From NCBI GenBank assembly GCA_028819955.1, contig JAPPKP010000142.1:1-13508 (forward strand): DNA of 13,508 nucleotides. Direction: 5' to 3'. The position numbers and the translations under genes were made by a program. The stretch's first letter is position 1. Each line of letters begins with the position of its first letter. The notes under the pieces were generated by a model. That model was not told where the DNA came from, made no database searches, and saw only the letters and a list, made by a program, of their open reading frames with translations. This DNA is from Rhodospirillaceae bacterium (GTDB lineage Bacteria; Pseudomonadota; Alphaproteobacteria; UBA828). Positions 8,601 through 13,508 of the stretch are shown piece by piece.

Positions 8601-8720
8601 AACCGAACTCCTGTTGGGGAAGCGCTCGCGCCTCAGGGCCTGTCACACTGTTGCTTCGCGCGCCCGCTGCGAGCCGGCGCCAGAATGCGCCCTTCCCGTG
8701 CCGCGGGCAAGCGCAGGTGG

Positions 8721-8745
8721 GCGCCGCGGAACAGCATCGCGGCGC
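8721..8745 (-). terminator. Stem-loop between fic and the aminotransferase gene
   Basis: GCGCCGCG (8721-8728) and CGCGGCGC (8738-8745) form a perfect 8-bp G+C stem with a nine-base loop, beginning four bases after the fic stop codon. It should separate fic from the downstream cluster. There is no T-run. The remaining gap to 8600 holds the ribosome-binding site of the aminotransferase and no recognisable promoter hexamers. Confidence 0.5.
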
Positions 8746-8749
8746 GCGC

Positions 8750-9982
8750 TTACGCCTCCCTGTCAGGAAACAGGCCCGGCAGCCAGCGCGAAGCGAGCCT
8801 CGCGGGAAAGGCGAGGTGGAGCGGTGCGCGAGAGCTGTCGGAAGCCAGAATGTGTCGCTCGATGAGTGCCGAAGTGATGCGCCGCGCCTGACGCTCACCC
8901 GTGCCGAGTAACGGCGCCACTTCGCCTCGGGGAAGGTCGCCCCGATACAGGATCGCCTGGAGGACGGCGCCGGACTTGGGCGGCAAGGCGCCGGCCCTTG
9001 TCTCCTCCTCAGCCCAGATCAGGATGCGGTTACGTAAACGATCCGGCTGCACGAGCCCTTCCATGAAGTCGACTTGATCGATGCACGTCGCAAGGAAGAA
9101 ATGGATGAACGCGGCCAACGCCTCTTCGCTCAGGTTGCCTCTTCCATCGAGGTCGTTGCGCCGCGTGGCGTCGCAAGCCATAAGGCCGCCCTTGTAGCTT
9201 GTTTCGTCGCGGGCGAGACCACGGGCAATTGACCACACGCCGCCAGTATCGAGGCTCTCCAGCAACATCGCGTGGGACATCAGCCGAGCAACGCGACCGT
9301 TGCCGTCCAGGAATGGGTGAATCCAGAGAATGCGATGGTGGGCCGCGGCCGCGGCCAGAATGCTGTCCGTCTTGCCCAGCGTGTCATAGGCCGCCTCGAA
9401 GCGCTCCAGGAAGCGCGGCAGCGCGCCCGGACTGACCGGCACGTGATGACCCACCTTGACGTCGCGCGCACCGAGCGCGCCGGGGATAACGCCCATGGTC
9501 TCGCCGGTTATAGGATCCTCGGTCCGGAGCAGGTCTTCGGGAACCATCTCGCAGAAGCGTTGATGGATTTCGACCAGGCCGTCGCGGGTCGCGGCGCGGC
9601 CCGCCAGACCGCCTCGGTCGATCCACGCCTGAACGGCAACGTGCGCCCTGGCTTCAAGCTGGAGATTGCGCTTGCCGGCATCGGCGCTGTAATCGTCCCG
9701 CAGCGCACGCTCAATATCGACGGGGTACGTATCGTGGCCCTCGATCAGGTTGCTGTAGTAGCAGTTCATGGCCCGCACGAGATCGGACAGCGCGGCGAGC
9801 ACACTCTTCGGCAGGCTGCGGCGGAAGCCGGCTGCCTTGCCGGCCAGTTCGACCGCGAGGTCGGTCAACCCGGTGCGATGTCGCGAGCCTTCGCCCACGA
9901 CCAGCGGCTCCATCAAGGCCACCGGTTCGCCGCGATCGGACGCTCCAATGTCCGCTTTAGTGTCCGGCGACTTTCTATGCAT
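8750..9982 (-). CDS. Fic-domain protein adenylyltransferase (class II, N-terminal inhibitory helix)
   Basis: A 410-residue Fic protein. The catalytic loop IHPFLDGNGRVARL (221-234) is intact: His222, Asp226, Asn228, Arg230 and Arg233 fit HxFx(D/E)GNGRxxR. Such enzymes usually transfer AMP from ATP to a hydroxyl side chain of a target protein. Near the N-terminus, YYSNLIEGH contains the inhibitory motif Ser77-x3-Glu81-Gly82, so the enzyme is of the self-inhibited class with the inhibitory helix before the Fic core. The C-terminal 90 residues (LPPKSGAVLQAILYRGDLPRGEVAPLLGTGERQARRITSALIERHIL) form a winged helix-turn-helix, as in many Fic proteins of this layout, and may bind DNA, possibly its own promoter. 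No antitoxin gene is adjacent; the inhibition is built in. The ATG at 9982 sits at the edge of a very A+T-rich promoter, with no Shine-Dalgarno sequence. Target and role (stress control, defence or regulation) are unknown. Confidence 0.93.
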   Translation of the reverse strand: MHRKSPDTKADIGASDRGEPVALMEPLVVGEGSRHRTGLTDLAVELAGKAAGFRRSLPKSVLAALSDLVRAMNCYYSNLIEGHDTYPVDIERALRDDYSADAGKRNLQLEARAHVAVQAWIDRGGLAGRAATRDGLVEIHQRFCEMVPEDLLRTEDPITGETMGVIPGALGARDVKVGHHVPVSPGALPRFLERFEAAYDTLGKTDSILAAAAAHHRILWIHPFLDGNGRVARLMSHAMLLESLDTGGVWSIARGLARDETSYKGGLMACDATRRNDLDGRGNLSEEALAAFIHFFLATCIDQVDFMEGLVQPDRLRNRILIWAEEETRAGALPPKSGAVLQAILYRGDLPRGEVAPLLGTGERQARRITSALIERHILASDSSRAPLHLAFPARLASRWLPGLFPDREA

Positions 9983-10020
9983 AAAACACTATATAGTAAT
10001 ATATAATAATAAGTACAAGC
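9983..10020 (-). promoter_or_regulatory. A+T-rich promoter/operator of the fic gene
   Basis: A 38-base block of almost pure A/T directly precedes the fic ATG. On the minus strand TTGTAC (10018-10013) is followed after 17 bases by TATATA (9995-9990). This is a plausible but imperfect -35/-10 pair that would start transcription at or next to the ATG, giving a leaderless message. The 10-bp palindrome ACTATATAGT (9988-9997) overlaps the -10, where a repressor such as the protein's own winged helix could bind. The control mode is inference. Confidence 0.5.
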
Positions 10021-10143
10021 TTAGTGACGACCTCGAATATGTCCGCTTTGTAGGCCGCTTCGATTCGAGGCGTGAGGTAGCGCGATTCCTCCGTGACACG
10101 GTGTGGGCGCTGCGGTGGTAAACTCGCTGTTTGTCTGTTACAT

Positions 10144-10170
10144 GCCGCTGCCGATGCCATCGGTGGCGGC
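10144..10170 (+). promoter_or_regulatory. 27-base stem-loop in the leader of the HypE-like gene
   Basis: The arms GCCGCTGCCGATG and CATCGGTGGCGGC around a single central C form an inverted repeat of 13 positions, where the only non-Watson-Crick pairs are two G-U wobbles. In RNA the tip would open to a small loop. It ends 21 bases before the ATG at 10192. No ligand-binding riboswitch class is recognised. It could affect translation or be a protein-binding dyad. Confidence 0.4.
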
Positions 10171-10191
10171 AAAGCGTGTGAGCCCTGTGGA

Positions 10192-11199
10192 ATGAGCGAC
10201 GAGATTCTGGAGGTCGGCAAGCTGCCGGCGGCATTGCTGGCCGAGGTGCTGGTGACGGGGCGGCCCGTGCCGCCCGAGCTGCTTCTGCCCCCCAGAGTTG
10301 GCGAGGACGCGGGCGTCGTCGCCGTGCAGAGTGGTGCGCTGATTGCGGCCAGCGACCCGGTGACACTGACCGGCCAGGATGTCGGCGCCCACGCGGTGCT
10401 GGTGAACGCGAACGATATTGCCGTCATGGGCGCCAAGCCCCGCTGGTTCACCGCGACGGTCCTGCTGCCCCCGGGGATCACGGCCGATGAGGTGCGCGCC
10501 CTCTACCGGCGGATGCACGAGGCGTTGGCCGCGCTCGACGCCGTGCTGGTGGGCGGCCACGTCGAGATCACCGACGCGGTCCGCCGCACCGTGGTCGCGG
10601 GCCACATGATGGGGCTCCGGCAAGACGGCAATTTCGCCAGCACCGCCGATCTGGAGCCGGGGCACGTGGTGGTGCAGATCGGTCCCGCGCCGGTAGAAGG
10701 CGCGGCCGTGCTTGCGGCCGAGGCACGCGCGCAGCTGGAAGGCAAGGTCGCCGCCGCCACGCTGGAAGAGGCCGCAGGCGCGATGACCGACCCCGGTATC
10801 TCGGTGGTGGACGCCGCACTCCGCGCCACGACGCTCGGGGCGACTGCCATGCACGACCCGACCGAGGGCGGGCTTTCCGCCGGGCTCTACGAGATGGCGG
10901 AGACAGCGGGAGTCCGGCTCTCGGTCTCGGCCGACGCCGTGCTCTGGTACGAGCCGGGCCGCACAATAGCGGAGGCGCTCGGCATCGACCCTTGGGGGCT
11001 CCTCGCTTCCGGCGCCCTGCTCGCGGCCTTCCCCGCCGACACCGCCGAAGACGCGTTGGCAACGCTCGGGGCCGAAGGCTTCACCTGCGCGCCCATCGCC
11101 CGCGCCGAAGAGGGGAGCGGCGTCGGCTTCGAGGGAGGCGGGGCGGTACCGCGCTTCAGCCGCGACGAGATGATCCGCGCGTTTAGCGCCGGGGGATAA
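10192..11199 (+). CDS. AIR-synthase-family protein related to HypE
   Basis: A 335-residue two-domain ATP-binding protein of the PurM/HypE/ThiL fold. VGEDAGV (37-43), SDPVTLTG (54-61), VNANDIAVMGAKPRWF (71-86), VGGHVEITDAV (120-130) and HDPTEGGL (221-228) match the nucleotide-binding and dimer-core motifs of HypE. In hydrogenase maturation HypE dehydrates a carbamoylated C-terminal cysteine to make cyanide ligands. This protein ends in RDEMIRAFSAGG without the HypE C-terminal Pro-Arg-Ile-Cys, and no hyp or hydrogenase genes are in view, so it should have another, unknown ATP-dependent role. I chose ATG at 10192 (MSDEILEVGKLPAALLAEVL) as the typical family start. The frame stays open to GTG at 10093 and would add a tail containing CGRC and CEPC, a pattern reminiscent of a zinc site. 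The gene is convergent with moeB, only 12 bases away. Confidence 0.85.
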   Translation: MSDEILEVGKLPAALLAEVLVTGRPVPPELLLPPRVGEDAGVVAVQSGALIAASDPVTLTGQDVGAHAVLVNANDIAVMGAKPRWFTATVLLPPGITADEVRALYRRMHEALAALDAVLVGGHVEITDAVRRTVVAGHMMGLRQDGNFASTADLEPGHVVVQIGPAPVEGAAVLAAEARAQLEGKVAAATLEEAAGAMTDPGISVVDAALRATTLGATAMHDPTEGGLSAGLYEMAETAGVRLSVSADAVLWYEPGRTIAEALGIDPWGLLASGALLAAFPADTAEDALATLGAEGFTCAPIARAEEGSGVGFEGGGAVPRFSRDEMIRAFSAGG

Positions 11200-11204
11200 G
11201 GCGC

Positions 11205-11222
11205 GCGCCGCTCAAGCGGCGC
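11205..11222. terminator. Stem-loop shared by the convergent HypE-like and moeB genes
   Basis: GCGCCGC (11205-11211) and GCGGCGC (11216-11222) form a perfect 7-bp stem with a TCAA loop. It begins six bases after the plus-strand stop codon and contains the moeB TGA (11214-11212 on the minus strand) in its loop. It is positioned to act as a bidirectional terminator or to separate the two converging transcripts. There is no T-run on either side. Confidence 0.45.
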
Positions 11223-12027
11223 AGTGGTCGGCTTCGGCACCCGCGTGGACCGAGAGGTCGGCGATGCTGGGCTGCTCGCCGCATAGCGCGCAGGCCGGGT
11301 CGGGCTTCACCTTGATCTTGCGGAAGACCGCGGCAAGCCCGTCGTAAACGATCAGGCTGCCGGACAGGCTCTCGCCGATCCCGAGCAGCTCCTTCAGCAC
11401 CTCGGTCGCCTGCAGCGAGCCCATGGAGCCCGCGACCGCGCCCAGGATGCCGCCCTCGGCGCAGGACGGGATCAGACCCGGCGGCGGCGCTTCGGGAAAG
11501 ATGCAACGGTAGCAGGGATTGTCGCCCCCAAGATGGGCCTTGAAGGTCGCGAGCTGGCCGTCGAAGCGCAGGATCGAGGCCGAGACCAGGGTCGTCTGCG
11601 ACAGGTAGCAGGCATCGTTGATGAGAAAGCGCGTCGCGAAGTTGTCGCTGCCGTCGGCAACCAGGTCGTAGCGCCCGATCAGGTCCATGGCGTTGTCCGG
11701 ATCGAGGCGCACCGGGTGGCAATCGACCCTCACCTCCGGATTGATTCGCGCCACCGTCTCGGCCGCGCTCTCGGTCTTGGGATGGCCGATCCGGGCCTCG
11801 GTGTGGGCGATCTGCCGCTGCAGGTTGGAGAGCGCCACCGCATCGTCGTCGACCACGCCGATGGTGCCGACCCCGGCCGCCGCGAGGTAGAGCATGAGCG
11901 GCGAGCCGAGCCCGCCGGCGCCCACCACCAGCACCTTCGAGTCGAGCAGCTTCTGCTGGCCGGGGCCGCCCACCTCCTGCAGCAGGATATGGCGTGCGTA
12001 GCGCTCGAGCTGGCGTTCGTTGAACAT
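11212..12027 (-). CDS. moeB: Molybdopterin-synthase adenylyltransferase-like E1 protein (MoeB/ThiF family)
   Basis: A 271-residue ubiquitin-activating-type enzyme that adenylates the C-terminal glycine of a small sulfur-carrier protein (MoaD in molybdenum-cofactor synthesis). Visible are ERYARHILL (8-16), the ATP-binding GAGGLGSP (36-43), NLQRQ with Arg71, GHPKTES with Lys84, DGSDN with Asp128, and two zinc-binding CxxC pairs at Cys172/Cys175 and Cys246/Cys249. Cys189 in IPSCAEGGILG is the position used for thioester or disulfide chemistry in relatives. There is no C-terminal rhodanese domain, so it is the short MoeB form and not MoeZ/MOCS3. The gene starts nine bases after the cysK stop; its AGGA ribosome site overlaps that TAG, so the pair is surely co-transcribed. 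The pairing leaves open whether its partner is MoaD, ThiS or a CysO-like carrier supplying sulfur to the cysteine synthase. Confidence 0.92.
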   Translation of the reverse strand: MFNERQLERYARHILLQEVGGPGQQKLLDSKVLVVGAGGLGSPLMLYLAAAGVGTIGVVDDDAVALSNLQRQIAHTEARIGHPKTESAAETVARINPEVRVDCHPVRLDPDNAMDLIGRYDLVADGSDNFATRFLINDACYLSQTTLVSASILRFDGQLATFKAHLGGDNPCYRCIFPEAPPPGLIPSCAEGGILGAVAGSMGSLQATEVLKELLGIGESLSGSLIVYDGLAAVFRKIKVKPDPACALCGEQPSIADLSVHAGAEADHCAA

Positions 12028-12036
12028 GGCGGCGTC

Positions 12037-13062
12037 CTACAGACCCGCGAAGAGGTCGGTGGAAAGGTAGCGCTCGGCGAATGAAGGCACGATGACGAGG
12101 ATGCGCTTGCCCGCCATCTCGTCGCGGGCACCGACCTGGAGAGCGGCGGCGATGGCGGCACCGGAAGAGATGCCCACCGGGATGCCCTCCAGCCGCGCCA
12201 CCCGCCGCGCAGTCTCGAAGGCGGTCTCGTCGCTGATCTGGATCAGCTCGTCGATCACCGAGCGGTCGAGCACGCCCGGCACGAAGCCCGCGCCGATGCC
12301 CTGGATCTTGTGCGGGCCTGCCGGCGCGCCGGAAAGTACGGCACTCGCCGCGGGCTCGACTCCGATCAGCTTGAGCGCGGGCAGGCGCGGCCTCAGCACC
12401 TGACCGATGCCGGTCACCGTGCCACCCGTGCCGACCCCGCAGACGATGGCGTCCAGCACGCCGCCGGTATCGCGCCAGATCTCCTCGGCGGTCGTCACAC
12501 GGTGGATCGCTGGGTTCGCCGGATTCTCGAACTGCTGAAGCATCACCGCGTCGTCGATCTCCTCCACCAGCTCTTCAGCGCGCGCCAAGGCGCCGGGGAT
12601 GCCCTTGGCCGCCGGGGTGAGCTCCAGCTCGGCACCGAGCAGCAGGAGGATGCGCCTGCGCTCGATGGACATGCTTTCCGGCATGGTGAGGATCAGCCGA
12701 TAGCCCTTGGCCGCCGCCACGAAGGCCAAAGCGATGCCGGTGTTGCCCGAAGTGGGCTCGACCAGCACCGAGCGGCCGGGCTCGATGCTGCCGTCGGCCT
12801 CCGCCGCCTCGATCATGGAGACGCCGATGCGGTCCTTGACCGAGGCAAGGGGGTTGAAGAACTCGAGCTTGCCGACAATCTCGGCGACGCAGCCGGCCTC
12901 GGCCGGCAGGCGGTTGAAGCGCACCAGCGGCGTCGAGCCGATGGTCTCGGCGATGCTGTCGTAGATGCGCCCGCGCACCGCCGGCGGCGGTGCCGTGACG
13001 GCGGGGGCGTCAGCCCCGTCCGGATGGTCTCGTGCCATGGTCCGCTCGGATCGCTCGCTCAT
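12037..13062 (-). CDS. cysK: Cysteine synthase (O-acetylserine sulfhydrylase)
   Basis: A 341-residue PLP enzyme that makes L-cysteine from O-acetylserine and sulfide. Motifs are [19 protein letters not shown] (32-50), the Schiff-base lysine Lys76 in [11 protein letters not shown], the substrate loop [12 protein letters not shown] (102-113), the phosphate-binding [12 protein letters not shown] (209-220), and GISSGAA (297-303), where a serine contacts the pyridine nitrogen. The end [13 protein letters not shown] is typical of CysK. The first 30 residues are a low-complexity Ala/Pro/Asp-rich extension not found in most family members. The start is therefore uncertain: ATG at 13062 is used here and ATG at 13038 would remove eight residues; neither has a strong ribosome site. 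It heads a two-gene unit with moeB. CysK, CysM and carrier-dependent synthases cannot be separated with certainty by eye. Confidence 0.93.
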   Translation of the reverse strand: MSERSERTMARDHPDGADAPAVTAPPPAVRGRIYDSIAETIGSTPLVRFNRLPAEAGCVAEIVGKLEFFNPLASVKDRIGVSMIEAAEADGSIEPGRSVLVEPTSGNTGIALAFVAAAKGYRLILTMPESMSIERRRILLLLGAELELTPAAKGIPGALARAEELVEEIDDAVMLQQFENPANPAIHRVTTAEEIWRDTGGVLDAIVCGVGTGGTVTGIGQVLRPRLPALKLIGVEPAASAVLSGAPAGPHKIQGIGAGFVPGVLDRSVIDELIQISDETAFETARRVARLEGIPVGISSGAAIAAALQVGARDEMAGKRILVIVPSFAERYLSTDLFAGL

Positions 13063-13086
13063 GCAAACTTGGGTTCGTCTCGCCAA

Positions 13087-13114
13087 CGCTTCGGCTGGCG
13101 AGGGAAGCCGAGCG
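13087..13114 (-). other. Stem-loop upstream of cysK
   Basis: CGCTTCGGCT (13087-13096) and AGCCGAGCG (13106-13114) pair over nine positions with one bulged T and a nine-base loop, in the 93-base gap between the small secreted protein gene and cysK. It could end the upstream transcript or lie in the cysK leader. No T-run or known riboswitch is visible. Confidence 0.35.
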
Positions 13115-13155
13115 GACGCGCGAATGCGGTCGGCCGCAGCCAACCGCCCTGCGCC

Positions 13156-13458
13156 TTACTTGGCGGCCCTTGCGCAGCTGCTCTTCTTGACCTTCGGCGT
13201 CCCGGGTTCTTCGAGAACCGTGGACGCGACGTGCGTGGCGCCCGACTGATCGAGGCACGACCCGTCGGCGGCGACGGTGCCGGCGCACGACTGAGTCTTG
13301 CCGTCTCCCGCCTCGACCGACACCAGCTCAAGCTGATGGTCGTCCGCCTGCGCCTCGCCGGCGGAATGGCCCATGAACGCCGCTACTGCCAAGCCCGCGA
13401 CGAACATCATGGGCATCACGGCCCCGACACCAAACCGACCTCTGCGACTCAACCTCAT
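13156..13458 (-). CDS. Small secreted cysteine-containing protein of unknown function
   Basis: A 100-residue protein that I do not recognise. It begins MRLSRRGRFGVGAV, followed by a hydrophobic stretch (about 11-29) and a likely signal-peptidase site after GEAQA (residue 38, before DDHQ), so the mature protein of about 62 residues should be periplasmic. SRRGRFGV is only loosely like a twin-arginine motif. The mature part holds three cysteines, two of them close together in QSCAGTVAADGSCLDQSG (Cys58, Cys68) and one near the end in KKSSCARAAK (Cys95). One disulfide bond plus a free cysteine is possible. ATG at 13458 has AAGGGGG about eight bases upstream; a frame extension to 13488 would add ten Arg/Ser-rich residues before the signal peptide and is less likely. 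It lies upstream of cysK on the same strand, but a functional link is not shown. Confidence 0.68.
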   Translation of the reverse strand: MRLSRRGRFGVGAVMPMMFVAGLAVAAFMGHSAGEAQADDHQLELVSVEAGDGKTQSCAGTVAADGSCLDQSGATHVASTVLEEPGTPKVKKSSCARAAK

Positions 13459-13484
13459 GCCTGACCCCCTTCGTGACCTGCGCG

Positions 13485-13498
13485 GCATTGTGCAATGC
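13485..13498 (-). promoter_or_regulatory. Dyad upstream of the small secreted protein gene
   Basis: GCATTG and CAATGC are separated by TG, forming a 14-bp near-palindrome 27 bases upstream of the ATG at 13458. The minus strand contains TTGCAC here, which could be part of a -35 or an operator. The window ends 10 bases further on, so the promoter cannot be completed. Confidence 0.3.
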
Positions 13499-13508
13499 GG
13501 GCCGACAG

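Noticed and set aside
7266..8891. A 541-codon open frame on the plus strand
   Set aside because: It is antisense to the aminotransferase gene, with low-complexity Arg/Ala/Gly/Val-rich translation and no motifs.
10030..10190. A tRNA or a known riboswitch upstream of the HypE-like gene
   Set aside because: The TTCGATTCGA string near 10059 recalls a T-arm, but no acceptor, D-arm or anticodon arm can be paired around it. The 27-base hairpin alone matches no riboswitch class that I know.
10192..11199. Selenophosphate synthetase SelD or thiamine-monophosphate kinase ThiL
   Set aside because: The SelD N-terminal Cys/Sec and Lys motif is absent, and the NANDIAVMGAKP and GGHVEITDAV segments follow HypE more closely than ThiL.

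Overview
The window comes from a high-G+C proteobacterium, most likely an alphaproteobacterium. Most genes have strongly G/C-biased third positions: bases 5101-5160, for example, are 48 of 60 G/C by hand count. All calls come from reading translations and motifs; no database search was possible.

Layout. (1) Bases 1-266 hold the 3' end of a gamma-glutamyltransferase gene on the plus strand. (2) Bases 267-1423 form an accessory patch. It contains a sharply A+T-richer orphan gene (307-855) with a PD-(D/E)XK-nuclease-like motif, a truncated second copy of the 3' end of the neighbouring ketopantoate-reductase-like gene (944-1075), about 120 bases that I cannot assign, and an unusual array of 18 GGGAY motifs every 9-10 bp (1197-1366). 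(3) Bases 1372-8600 hold six genes, all on the minus strand. In transcription order they are a class III (glutamate-1-semialdehyde-aminomutase-like) aminotransferase, a small Rieske ferredoxin, acetyl-CoA synthetase, an oxalate-CoA-ligase-like acyl-CoA synthetase, an isochorismatase-fold amidohydrolase and a ketopantoate-reductase-like oxidoreductase. The first four are closely spaced (29-62 bases). The last two are set off by stem-loops. (4) A Fic-domain AMPylase gene (8750-9982, minus) starts in a very A+T-rich promoter patch. (5) A HypE-like AIR-synthase-family gene (10192-11199, plus) follows a stem-loop leader. It converges on a tightly linked cysK-moeB pair (12037-13062 and 11212-12027, minus), with a stem-loop overlapping the moeB stop. 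(6) A small secreted cysteine-containing protein of unknown function (13156-13458, minus) closes the window.

How the genes may work together. The aminotransferase/Rieske/two acyl-CoA ligases/amidohydrolase/2-oxoacid reductase group reads like a small catabolic cluster in which a nitrogen-containing compound is deaminated or hydrolysed and the acids are activated to CoA thioesters. The substrate cannot be read from sequence and this is inference. The cysK-moeB pair links cysteine synthesis to activation of a ubiquitin-like sulfur carrier. No complete defence or mobile system is recognisable. The strongest unexplained signal is the composite patch at 267-1420, especially the helically phased GGGAY array beside a duplicated gene end.
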